Shown: one piece after another, positions 1 to 8,763 of the stretch | How positions within the stretch are numbered: position 1 is the stretch's first letter | Layout of the letters: every line of letters begins with the position of its first letter | Source: RACS-047 sp031553855 | GTDB lineage: Bacteria > Bacillota > Clostridia > Christensenellales > Pumilibacteraceae | Direction: 5' to 3' | Length of the DNA: 64,000 nt | NCBI GenBank assembly: GCA_031553855.1 | Contig: JAVBKW010000005.1 | Span: 1-64,000 of the forward strand | Notes under the pieces: model-generated | What the model was told of the DNA's origin: nothing | The model's database searches: none | What the model saw: the letters and a program-made list of their open reading frames with translations, nothing else | Translations under genes and position numbers: made by a program

Positions 1-1
1 A

Positions 2-1081
2 AGCTTAGTAATTGGTTCTGCGGCGCATGTGAACGGTGTAGTAGCGCGAAATTACCCGTCACCATTTTCAAGGATTGGTAGAGGTCCGGCTGCAATAATT
101 AAGCCTGATATAGTACATATGGGTGGAAATGTAAATCAAAAGATGGAACTTGTCGGAGTTAACTCTATTGGTGTGAATGGCGAGAAGGTAAAATCTTGCG
201 GAACAAGCTTTTCTACGCCAAGAGCCACAGGAATGCTAGGAACATTGTCAAACAAAATAAATGGCGAATTTGATCCACTGCTTCTGAAGGCATTGTTAAT
301 TCATTCTGCACATTATCCCACAAATATTGAATTGGATGCAGCTGAAAAGGTCAAGGAAATGGGGTATGGTATACCAAGAAATGTTTCGGATATTTTGAAT
401 AATGCAAATAATGAGATAACATTAATATTGAACGATACGATAGAGAAAGGTAAATATATTGATATTTTTGATTTTCCAATGCCGACCTGTCTTATTAAGG
501 ATGGTTTTTTTACTGGTGAAATCATAATTACATTAGTAAGTAATCCTATAATTGATTCGACGCAAGGCGGAGAATACTGCCAGTCTCAAATCGATTTATA
601 TCTCGGTACATATGATAACTTAAAAAATAGACACATAGAAGATTCAAATATGTTAAAAAATCCGATTGGTAGGGATGGTTCTCAAAATATATTAAATAAA
701 ACGCAGTATTCGCGAAGGGCTATACGAAAAAATGCGAAATCAGCGTTAACAGAACGGAATTTAATAAATAATAATGATAAGTTTTATCCGGTGAAAAAAT
801 ATGCTGTTGATTTATCTGAAATGACTGAGACTAATAAGAAAAAGTATTTAACATCTGATAAAAAATGGTATTTAAAAATAGATGGCCTTTATCGTGAAAA
901 TAGCGAATTGACAGCGATTGATGATGGGGTTATACTTAACCAAGATTTTTGTTTAATGATAACACTAAGGGATTCGTCTAATGTGGCCAATGTTTATGAT
1001 GGAACGGTGCAAAAGTTGAATCAATTCAACTTTGTGCATAACGCTATCGAAATACGCACAAACATTCGTATTAACAATTAA
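2..1081 (+). CDS. S8 family (subtilisin-like) serine peptidase, C-terminal part, 5' end outside window
   Basis: The reading frame is open from base 2, so the gene begins upstream of the window; about 359 residues are visible. The nucleophile motif GTSFSTP (Ser codon at 206-208) followed by a helix is the hallmark of the subtilisin fold, and GSAAHVNG lies where the oxyanion-hole segment is expected. The Asp and His parts of the triad must lie off the window. Beyond the catalytic core are about 290 residues of beta-rich tail without a recognised domain. No export signal can be judged because the N-terminus is missing. The gene is 72 bp upstream of the helicase-nuclease gene on the same strand, suggesting one transcription unit. 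Family assignment is firm; a role in defence is inferred only from neighbours. Confidence 0.85.
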   Translation, partial: SLVIGSAAHVNGVVARNYPSPFSRIGRGPAAIIKPDIVHMGGNVNQKMELVGVNSIGVNGEKVKSCGTSFSTPRATGMLGTLSNKINGEFDPLLLKALLIHSAHYPTNIELDAAEKVKEMGYGIPRNVSDILNNANNEITLILNDTIEKGKYIDIFDFPMPTCLIKDGFFTGEIIITLVSNPIIDSTQGGEYCQSQIDLYLGTYDNLKNRHIEDSNMLKNPIGRDGSQNILNKTQYSRRAIRKNAKSALTERNLINNNDKFYPVKKYAVDLSEMTETNKKKYLTSDKKWYLKIDGLYRENSELTAIDDGVILNQDFCLMITLRDSSNVANVYDGTVQKLNQFNFVHNAIEIRTNIRINN

Positions 1082-1153
1082 AATTCAAGAATAATTAACA
1101 AAGTATTGATTTCATATTTAAGAGCAATTACATAATTGCGTGGGAGAAACTAA

Positions 1154-3640
1154 ATGATAGATTTTAGCAAATTGAGTAATTCGAGAACAAATATACACAT
1201 TGAACCGCGCGATATATTCATGTCATTACCATCAAAAGATAAAATGTATGAATATCCGCGCGATGTTCAAAGTGAAGTTTGGAAGCAGTGGTTTGAACAT
1301 CGAGATAATAAGAATAATATCATTAAAATGAATACTGGTAGTGGAAAAACAGTTGTTGCCTTAGTGATTTTAAAAAGTTGTTTAAATGAGGGTAAAGGTC
1401 CTGCAGTGTATGTAGTCCCCGATGATTTTCTTGTTAAACAAGTCCAGCATCAGGCAGAAAAATTGGGCATATTGACAACTAGAGATGAAAACGATTATTC
1501 GTTCATTCGAAAAGAAGCAATTTTAGTTATCAATGTTCAGAAGTTGATTAACGGGAAGAGTGTTTTTGGTATGCGTGAACAGAGCAACGTTAAAATAGGT
1601 AGCATTGTTATTGATGATGTTCATGCGTGTATGGCATCAATTGAAACGCAATATACGGTTGATATTCCCGCAGATGATGAAATATATAAAGAACTGATCG
1701 ATATATTTTCAGAGGCAATGAAAAGGCAATCTGAAGAAAAATATTATGATATTGTAGAATCATGTATGCAATATCAAAGCATGGTGTTGCCTTTTTGGGA
1801 TTGGCAAGAAAAAGCTCAGCAAGTCTATAAGATCATAAGCGCTCATAAAGAAAAAAAATTTGTGATGTTTAATTTCCCATTAATTAAAGATTGTTTAAAT
1901 TTGTGCAATTGCGTAATTTCGGCAGAGAAAATTGAAATTACGCCTAAAAGCATTCCTATTCATAAGATATCAAGTTTCCAGCAGGCAGAAAGACGAGTGT
2001 TTTTGAGCGCAACTCTTGCGGATGATAGTATTTTTGTATCGGCATTAGGACTTCAACCAGAAGGCATAAACAATATCATTTCTCCTGAAAAAGCTAATGA
2101 TATAGGCGATAGGTTAATTATATTTCCGCAGGTAATGAATAAGCAAGTTAAATTTGATGCAATCAAGCGAAAACTGAACGAATTGTCAGAGTTCCATAAT
2201 ATTGTAGTTATCGTTCCATCTTATTATCGTGCTAAGCGATGGGAAGATGTTGCCAATCAAATCTTAAACTATTCCAATATTGAGGAAGGCGTTGCGATTT
2301 TGAAAAAAGCACATGTCGGGCTTACTGTACTAATCAATAAATATGATGGTGTAGATTTGCCAAATGATGCTTGTCGAATATTGGTTATTGATGGCCTTCC
2401 TAACATGAGAAGTGAATACGACGTTTTTAAACAAAATGTTAATCCAACTAGTGAGCAAATTCTTTGTGAACAAATTCAAAAAATAGAACAGGGTATGGGG
2501 CGAGGCGTTCGTTCAAATAGCGATTATTGTGTTGTTGCATTATTGGGAGAGGGCTTAGCAAATTTGATTTATGGTTTTGATGGCTATAAATATTTTAGCG
2601 ACGCGACAAAAAAGCAAATCGAAATATCAGAGCAGTTATGGAAACAGATGCAAGATCCAGATGTGGATGAGATTTTTTCTTTAACAGAATATTCTTTAAA
2701 ACGTAATATTGAATGGGTAACTATCAGTAAAGATAACTTATCTATGGTAAAATACTCGAGAGAACCCAATATTAACCCAATAGAATGCGCCTTGCGGAAG
2801 GCATTTGATTTTGCAGAATCACGTTGCTTTCAGGATGCTGTCGATGTTTTGACTGTGGAAAAAAATAAAGCAGAAAATAGTGAATTAAGAGGATTTTTAA
2901 AGCAAATTATTGCCGAATATGTAAATCTTTATAATCCAGAAGAAGCCCAACAAATATTATTGTCAGCCATAAAAGACAATAAAAAAGTTATTAAACCATT
3001 GCAGGGCATACAATTTGAAAAAATGACTAGCAAGGCTGGCGGACAAGCGCAGACTATTATCGACTATGTTATGTCAAAGAATCTTTCTCCTAATCAATTT
3101 ATTTTAAGGCTTAATTCAATATTAGAGGAACTAGATTTTGAGCCAGATAGTGCTAAGAGATTTGAGGCAGCTATACAAGAAGTTTCACCTTTCATCGGGA
3201 TAGTATCTAGCCGGCCCGAAAATGAATATGGAAAAGGGCCTGATAATTTTTGGATATTAGATAGTGAGAATTATCTTGTAATTGAATGTAAAAACGGTAC
3301 GATTACCGAGATGATAAACAAACATGACTGTAATCAGCTAAATGGATCAATCAATTGGTTTGTAACACAATATAAAGGGGTGCAAGGAACTTGTCATCCG
3401 ATCATGATACATAATAGTGATATTTTTGAAAATGCCTGCTCGCCAAATTTGAAGATAAGAATAATGACGCCTACACTACTTAAAAAATTTAAAGAAAATA
3501 TAAGGCAGTTTGCAATGAATGCAGTAAAACCGGAAAATTACAACAATGTTATACAGTTAACTACTTTATTGCAACAATTTAAACTGATAGGTGTAGAAAT
3601 AGTAAAAAACTATACAAATGACTTTTCTATTAAGAGGTAA
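1154..3640 (+). CDS. SF2 DEAD/DEAH-type helicase with C-terminal PD-(D/E)xK-like nuclease region
   Basis: An 828-residue protein. Visible helicase motifs are Walker A NTGSGKT (residues 60-66), a DDVH motif II (154-157, in place of DEAH/DEVH), FLSAT (motif III-like) and QGMGRGVR (motif VI, arginine finger). This is a complete two-RecA-lobe helicase. Near the C-terminus, PDNFW (P696, D697) followed 14 residues later by ECK (E711, K713) fits the PD-(D/E)xK nuclease signature, with a strand-turn-strand pattern between. The nuclease call rests on this motif alone. A weak Shine-Dalgarno (GGGAG about 10 bases upstream) supports the ATG at 1154. It lies between the S8 peptidase and an unknown gene and next to RNA repair genes; a role in recognising or destroying foreign nucleic acid is inference. 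Confidence 0.8.
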   Translation: MIDFSKLSNSRTNIHIEPRDIFMSLPSKDKMYEYPRDVQSEVWKQWFEHRDNKNNIIKMNTGSGKTVVALVILKSCLNEGKGPAVYVVPDDFLVKQVQHQAEKLGILTTRDENDYSFIRKEAILVINVQKLINGKSVFGMREQSNVKIGSIVIDDVHACMASIETQYTVDIPADDEIYKELIDIFSEAMKRQSEEKYYDIVESCMQYQSMVLPFWDWQEKAQQVYKIISAHKEKKFVMFNFPLIKDCLNLCNCVISAEKIEITPKSIPIHKISSFQQAERRVFLSATLADDSIFVSALGLQPEGINNIISPEKANDIGDRLIIFPQVMNKQVKFDAIKRKLNELSEFHNIVVIVPSYYRAKRWEDVANQILNYSNIEEGVAILKKAHVGLTVLINKYDGVDLPNDACRILVIDGLPNMRSEYDVFKQNVNPTSEQILCEQIQKIEQGMGRGVRSNSDYCVVALLGEGLANLIYGFDGYKYFSDATKKQIEISEQLWKQMQDPDVDEIFSLTEYSLKRNIEWVTISKDNLSMVKYSREPNINPIECALRKAFDFAESRCFQDAVDVLTVEKNKAENSELRGFLKQIIAEYVNLYNPEEAQQILLSAIKDNKKVIKPLQGIQFEKMTSKAGGQAQTIIDYVMSKNLSPNQFILRLNSILEELDFEPDSAKRFEAAIQEVSPFIGIVSSRPENEYGKGPDNFWILDSENYLVIECKNGTITEMINKHDCNQLNGSINWFVTQYKGVQGTCHPIMIHNSDIFENACSPNLKIRIMTPTLLKKFKENIRQFAMNAVKPENYNNVIQLTTLLQQFKLIGVEIVKNYTNDFSIKR

Positions 3641-3727
3641 ATTAGATTGTTGTATATTGATGAAATAAAAATTGACGAAATGATTATGAAAATCTACACG
3701 GCAAAATTACAAATAAGAGGATGATTG

Positions 3728-4663
3728 ATGGATAATTCAATATATTTTCATGAAGATGATTATTGTATGATAGAAGTTCTTCCGTCAGACAATTATGATT
3801 TTTGCTGTAATCAGGCAGGGCAGGCAACTGAATTCAGTGAACAGCATAAAGCTGAAAACGGAATTGGATGGACGGATGTGTATATGGTTGAATCCGCGCC
3901 TAAGCAGCTTGTGGAGTACAAGATTTCTGAAGATCAACTAGATAAGGTATTATCCTCTAGTTTTCAAAAATGCAAAGAAATATATTCTGGGTATAGTAGT
4001 TATAGGGAAATTTGCAAAGACACATTTGCTTACGTATCCGGAAACATCAGATTGTTTTATGAAATTGAAAACAATGTTGTCGCAAAAATTTGGCTGAATT
4101 TAGATGTCTATGAAGAAAAGGATAAAATAAAAGCGGCCTTGCTTTTAGAAAAAATAGCCGATTTAGGCGATTTAATAATTGCTGACTGGTATTTTCATCA
4201 TGTAGTGAAGTTAAAAAATGCAGATAGCACGGCGAAATATATACATGCCAAATTCCTTAATTATTTAATTTTCAGTAGCCAAGGAAAGAGCCTTTTAACT
4301 TCTCCCATTAAAAGTTCTGAAGCAATAATATTTTTGAGAAATTCCGATATTATAAATGTAATGCGTGAAGGAATTAAATATAAAACGCTTAGCGGTGATT
4401 GCCAGATTGTTTTTGAACAATGCGCTAAGCAATATATGAATAGCAATAATATTAAAGAAATGCGTAAGTGTATCGGCGAAAGGGATATTTGCTCAAATCC
4501 GCCATATATAGAATTTTCTACCCCATATGTAAAAACCCGATTACTATTCATTAACACAGTAAAGGGGCCGTTTAAGAAAATCAGAAATAATTCTAAAAAG
4601 CAATTTTCAGACATTCAAAGAAAAATAAACGAAGCCGGTTTTTCAACGCTTGATTTATCTTAA
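3728..4663 (+). CDS. protein of unknown function in the helicase-nuclease cluster
   Basis: I do not recognise this 311-residue protein. It has no signal peptide, membrane segment or Cys/His cluster; composition is acidic at the N-terminus and basic at the C-terminus (many Lys and Arg over the last 60 residues), which could suit nucleic-acid contact. The ATG at 3728 is chosen over a TTG at 3725 because AGAGG at 3716-3720 sits at normal distance. It is 87 bp downstream of the helicase gene and 37 bp upstream of hen1, so it links the two parts of the island. Base composition is AT-rich like the helicase gene and unlike hen1-pnkp, suggesting it belongs with the helicase module. Confidence 0.6.
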   Translation: MDNSIYFHEDDYCMIEVLPSDNYDFCCNQAGQATEFSEQHKAENGIGWTDVYMVESAPKQLVEYKISEDQLDKVLSSSFQKCKEIYSGYSSYREICKDTFAYVSGNIRLFYEIENNVVAKIWLNLDVYEEKDKIKAALLLEKIADLGDLIIADWYFHHVVKLKNADSTAKYIHAKFLNYLIFSSQGKSLLTSPIKSSEAIIFLRNSDIINVMREGIKYKTLSGDCQIVFEQCAKQYMNSNNIKEMRKCIGERDICSNPPYIEFSTPYVKTRLLFINTVKGPFKKIRNNSKKQFSDIQRKINEAGFSTLDLS

Positions 4664-4700
4664 CAGTAGAAGAATTAAGGACTTATTAGGAAGTAAAAAA

Positions 4701-6092
4701 ATGCTATTAAAAATAACTTATACAGGAAATAGCGCCACAGATTTAGGATATCTGTTGCACAAAAATCCCAATAGGACGCAGGCGTTTGAAATGTCTTTCG
4801 GTAAGGCGTATGTTTTTTATCCTGAAGCGACGGATACGAAAACTACGGCGGCATTGCTATTGGATATCAATCCTATAGATTTAGCGAGGGGCAAGCTGGG
4901 CAGCCGCGACGGCGGCTTGTTTGACTATGTCAACGACAGGCCGTATGTTTCGTCATCTTTCATGAGTACGGCGATAAGCAAAGTCTATAATACCGCTATG
5001 TCCGGCAAATGTGAAAAACGGCCGGAGCTTTCAGAGCAAAAGCTTGATTTGGAAGCCGAAGTAATCATGATGCCGTGTTCCGGGAGCAAGGAACTAATTG
5101 AAAAGATTTTTGTGCCGCTTGGGTATGCCGTGGAATATTCAACCCATATCCTGGATGATAAGTTTAAAGATTGGGGCGACAGCCATTATGTAAATTTAAA
5201 GATTAAAGGCAATGTTCGCCTTTGCGAATTGTTGAATCACTTGTATGTTCTGATTCCTGTTTTCGATAACCGAAAACATTATTGGGTTGCAAATGAAGAA
5301 GTTGAAAAGCTGATCAGCCACGGCGAGGGCTGGCTAAATTCGCATCCGGAAAAGAATGTAATCGCAGCTCGGTATCTTAATCGCAAACGCTCACTTATCA
5401 ATAATGCACTAGAAAAGCTTGTCGAGGAAGACGCGGTGTCGGCGGACGACTCGGATGCGGAAGAAGCAAAACCTGAGAAAAATGAGCCTAAAATCCGGTT
5501 GAACGACCAGCGTCTGAAAACCGTTGCAAATACCGTAATTGAAAACGGCGCAAAAACTGTAATTGATATCGGTTGCGGCGAAGGCAAGCTGATAGCGCGG
5601 CTTATCAATAACAAACAAATAACCAAAATAACAGGCGTTGATGTTTCCATACAGACGTTGGAGCGGGCAAATTCAAACCTGCGCTTAGAGCGTATGCCGG
5701 AAAAAACAAAAGAAAAGCTGCAATTACTGCAGGGTTCATTGACATATAAAGATAAACGGTTTGCCGGGTATGATGCGGCGTGTGTGGTCGAGGTCATGGA
5801 GCATTTGGATATATCGCGTCTTACCGCGTTTGAGCGCGTATTATTCGAGTTTGCCGCGCCGCCGCTCATTGTGTTAACAACGCCGAATGCGGAATATAAC
5901 ATAAATTATGAGCGTATGCAGCCCGATAGCTTAAGGCATTCCGATCACCGCTTTGAGTGGACACGGAAACAATTTCAAGATTGGGCGAACGGGATATGCA
6001 AGCGTTTTGGATATTCGGTAGAGTTTTCGGATATTGGCGAGCAAGATGAAAGCCACGGCGCGCCGACGCAGATGGGAGTATTTAAGAAATGA
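4701..6092 (+). CDS. hen1: 3'-terminal RNA ribose 2'-O-methyltransferase Hen1
   Basis: Bacterial Hen1 methylates the 2'-OH of the 3'-terminal ribose at a broken RNA end before Pnkp seals it, so that the repaired tRNA resists cutting at the same site. The 463-residue protein has the Hen1-specific N-terminal domain (starting LLKITYTGNSATDLGYLLHK) that works with the Pnkp ligase module, and a C-terminal Rossmann methyltransferase with GCGEG (291-295) for SAM and EVMEH (364-368), the metal-binding E-x-x-E-H of Hen1 enzymes, plus HSDHRFEW downstream. An open frame runs upstream to 4650, but the ATG at 4701 has AGGAAG at 4688-4693 and matches the usual family N-terminus. It overlaps pnkp by 4 bp, so the two are translationally coupled. 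Confidence 0.93.
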   Translation: MLLKITYTGNSATDLGYLLHKNPNRTQAFEMSFGKAYVFYPEATDTKTTAALLLDINPIDLARGKLGSRDGGLFDYVNDRPYVSSSFMSTAISKVYNTAMSGKCEKRPELSEQKLDLEAEVIMMPCSGSKELIEKIFVPLGYAVEYSTHILDDKFKDWGDSHYVNLKIKGNVRLCELLNHLYVLIPVFDNRKHYWVANEEVEKLISHGEGWLNSHPEKNVIAARYLNRKRSLINNALEKLVEEDAVSADDSDAEEAKPEKNEPKIRLNDQRLKTVANTVIENGAKTVIDIGCGEGKLIARLINNKQITKITGVDVSIQTLERANSNLRLERMPEKTKEKLQLLQGSLTYKDKRFAGYDAACVVEVMEHLDISRLTAFERVLFEFAAPPLIVLTTPNAEYNINYERMQPDSLRHSDHRFEWTRKQFQDWANGICKRFGYSVEFSDIGEQDESHGAPTQMGVFKK

Positions 6093-8656
6093 GGATAGAG
6101 ATACCTGAATTTTGCCTTGTGGCATTGATAGGCGCGAGTTCCAGCGGTAAGTCGACTTTTGCACAAAAGCATTTTAAGCCTACCGAAGTGCTGTCCTCGG
6201 ATTATTTCCGCGGGCTTATCAGCGATGACGAAAATAGCCAGGAAAGCACAGCGGACGCATTCGACTCGCTGTATTATATCGCCGACATGCGCCTGAAAAA
6301 CATGAAGCTGACGGTTATTGACGCGACTAATATCCAAAGCAATGCGCGGAAAAAAGTCGTAGAATGCGTAAGAGGTCAGGACTGTCATGCGGCGGCAATT
6401 GTTTTCAATATGCCGGAAAGCGTTTTGAAAGCACGCAACAAGCAGCGCTCTGACCGAAACCTTGCCGACCGCGTAATCGCGCGGCATATGATGGAATTAA
6501 GGCAATCTTTAAAGTTTCTTAAAAAAGAAGGTTTCCGGTTTATCTATGTGCTGAACAGCCCTGAGGAAGTGGAGCAAGTTGAAATTGTTCGCACAAAGCT
6601 TTGGAACGATAAAAAAGATATGCACGGGCTGTTTGATATCGTCGGCGACGTTCACGGCTGTTATGACGAGCTTAGTGAACTGCTCCAATCTTTAGGATAT
6701 ATCAAAGACGGCGAAAGGTATTCGCATCCGGAAGGCAGAAAAGCTGTTTTCTTAGGCGATCTTTGCGACCGCGGCCCAAAGAACGCCGAAGTCTTAAAAC
6801 TAGTAATGGCAATGACTGAATCCGGCGACGCATTATGCGTGCTCGGCAACCATGACGCCAAGCTTAATAAATATCTCGGTGGTAAAGATGTGCAGCTTTC
6901 GCATGGGCTTAATATGACTGTTGAGGAAATCAACGCACAGCCGTCGGAGTTTAAGGAAAAGATCGCTAAATTTGTTGACGGACTTAGAAGCCACTATGTT
7001 TTTGATAATGGAAGGCTGGTTGTTGCCCATGCTGGTATCAAGGAGCAATACCAAGGCAGGGGATCCAGCCGCATTCGCGATTTCTGCATATACGGAGAAA
7101 CAACAGGCGAGTCCGACGAATACGGTCTGCCTGTGCGCCTCAATTGGGCGGCGGAATATAGGGGAAGGGCAACTGTTGTATATGGGCATACGCCCAATAT
7201 GGAGCCGCAAATACTCAACAATACCTATAACATAGATACCGGCTGCGTATTCGGCGGCAGGCTTTCCGCGTTCCGTTATCCGGAAAGACAAATCGTATCG
7301 GTGCCCGCGAAACAAACATATTATGAATCCGCGAAACCGCTTGTTCCGAAATTTGACGCAGTGGCAGAAAAAGACGATATGCTGTCATACGAAGACGTTA
7401 GCGGCAAGATGTTTATCAATACGGAGCTGACGTCGGCGATCACGATCAACGAGGAGAATTCTACGGCGGCGCTTGAAATCATGAGCAGGTTTGCCGCAGA
7501 TCCGCATTGGCTGATTTATCTGCCGCCCACAATGTCACCCTGCGAAACGAGCAGTAAGGACGGATATCTGGAATTTCCGGAGGAAGCATTCGCATATTTT
7601 CGGGATAATAAGATAGACAAAGTGGTTTGTGAAAAAAAGCACATGGGCTCGCGTGCCGTAGTCATCGTAGCAAAAGACGCGAAAGCGGCAAAAAAGCGTT
7701 TTGGGGTAAGTGACGGCAAGCAGGGCATCATTTATACACGTACCGGAAGGCACTTTTTTGATGATAGCGTTTTGGAAGATAAAATCATTAAGAAATTTTC
7801 AAAGGTGCTGACAGAGTCCGGTTTTTGGAACGATTTCAAAACAGATTGGGTTGCATTCGACATTGAACTTATGCCATGGTCTGTTAAAGCGCAAGGGCTA
7901 CTGGAGAAGCAATACGCGCCGGTAGGCCGCGCGGGTAAAGAAGCATTAAAAGCGGCAATTGAAGCGCTTGAGCCCGCGGCTAAGCGTGAAAATCAAGCAA
8001 CAGAAGTCAGCGCAATAACATCCGGAAAGAATGTGGATTTAAATGAGGTATTGATATCCTATCAAGAAAAAGCCGATGCAATAGATAAATATATCGATGC
8101 GTACCGCGAGTATTGCTGGCCCGTCAAAAGTCTGAAAGACATTAGGATTGCGCCCTTTCATATCCTTGCTACAGAAGGTGCACTGCATACAGATAAAGAC
8201 CATATATGGCATATGGAATCAATAAAAAAATATTGTATCCACGATGCGATATTTATGGCGACCGATTATATTGTAGTTGACGTCAACGACGCGCAAAGTG
8301 TAAACGCAGGAGTAGAATGGTGGATGAGCCTTACCAACAGCGGCGGCGAAGGCATGGTAGTCAAGCCTTTTAACTACATCGCAAAGGACGGCGGTAAGCT
8401 TTTGCAGCCCGCCGTTAAGTGCCGTGGCAGGGAATATCTCCGAATTATATACGGTCCGGAATACACTTTGCCCCAGCATATGGAACGATTGAAGAAACGT
8501 GCTCTAAGTCGTAAACGCAGCCTTGCCTTACGTGAATTCTCTCTGGGCGTAGAATCCTTAAAACGATTTGTGGATGGCGAGCCTCTTTACCGCGTCCATC
8601 AATGCGTTTTCGGCGTATTGGCATTAGAAAGCGAACCCGTCGATCCGAGATTGTGA
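6089..8656 (+). CDS. pnkp: polynucleotide kinase-phosphatase-ligase Pnkp (RNA repair)
   Basis: This 855-residue three-domain RNA repair enzyme is close to the usual length. The N-terminal kinase has the P-loop GASSSGKST (15-23). The central calcineurin-like phosphatase has GDVHG (186-190), then GDLCDRGP and GNHD. The C-terminal nucleotidyltransferase has the KxxG motif KHMG, with K517 as the predicted AMP-accepting lysine. Known biochemistry: the enzyme heals 5'-OH and 2',3'-cyclic phosphate ends made by ribotoxins and, only when bound to Hen1, ligates them. All three active sites look intact. The gene overlaps hen1 by 4 bp and is followed 107 bp later by the recombinase. Its base composition (richer in GC) differs from the helicase genes and the recombinase, suggesting the pair was acquired separately. 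Confidence 0.95.
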   Translation: MRIEIPEFCLVALIGASSSGKSTFAQKHFKPTEVLSSDYFRGLISDDENSQESTADAFDSLYYIADMRLKNMKLTVIDATNIQSNARKKVVECVRGQDCHAAAIVFNMPESVLKARNKQRSDRNLADRVIARHMMELRQSLKFLKKEGFRFIYVLNSPEEVEQVEIVRTKLWNDKKDMHGLFDIVGDVHGCYDELSELLQSLGYIKDGERYSHPEGRKAVFLGDLCDRGPKNAEVLKLVMAMTESGDALCVLGNHDAKLNKYLGGKDVQLSHGLNMTVEEINAQPSEFKEKIAKFVDGLRSHYVFDNGRLVVAHAGIKEQYQGRGSSRIRDFCIYGETTGESDEYGLPVRLNWAAEYRGRATVVYGHTPNMEPQILNNTYNIDTGCVFGGRLSAFRYPERQIVSVPAKQTYYESAKPLVPKFDAVAEKDDMLSYEDVSGKMFINTELTSAITINEENSTAALEIMSRFAADPHWLIYLPPTMSPCETSSKDGYLEFPEEAFAYFRDNKIDKVVCEKKHMGSRAVVIVAKDAKAAKKRFGVSDGKQGIIYTRTGRHFFDDSVLEDKIIKKFSKVLTESGFWNDFKTDWVAFDIELMPWSVKAQGLLEKQYAPVGRAGKEALKAAIEALEPAAKRENQATEVSAITSGKNVDLNEVLISYQEKADAIDKYIDAYREYCWPVKSLKDIRIAPFHILATEGALHTDKDHIWHMESIKKYCIHDAIFMATDYIVVDVNDAQSVNAGVEWWMSLTNSGGEGMVVKPFNYIAKDGGKLLQPAVKCRGREYLRIIYGPEYTLPQHMERLKKRALSRKRSLALREFSLGVESLKRFVDGEPLYRVHQCVFGVLALESEPVDPRL

Positions 8657-8723
8657 TATAAACTATTTATATCATCTTGTCATGAACTATTCAGAAATTT
8701 TTTGTATCTCTTTACGGATTATA

Positions 8724-8759
8724 TAGACTCCTTTTGTACATTTTTTTAAAAGGAGTCTA
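8724..8759 (+). promoter_or_regulatory. hairpin that sequesters the ribosome binding site of the serine recombinase
   Basis: A perfect 12-bp inverted repeat (arms 8724-8735 and 8748-8759, loop 12 nt) contains the whole Shine-Dalgarno sequence AAAAGGAG in its right arm. The start codon at 8764 follows four bases later. When folded, the mRNA would hide the ribosome site. No T-run follows the stem, so it is not a standard terminator. Translational silencing of the recombinase is inference; the pairing is seen directly. Confidence 0.6.
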
Positions 8760-8763
8760 ACCA

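Noticed and set aside
3647..3724. 25-codon reading frame (TTG start) between the helicase and the unknown gene
   Set aside because: No ribosome site and a non-ATG start; too short to support without homologues.
5279..5902. Minus-strand frame of about 200 codons opposite hen1
   Set aside because: Shadow of the hen1 methyltransferase region; low-complexity Ser/Phe-rich product.
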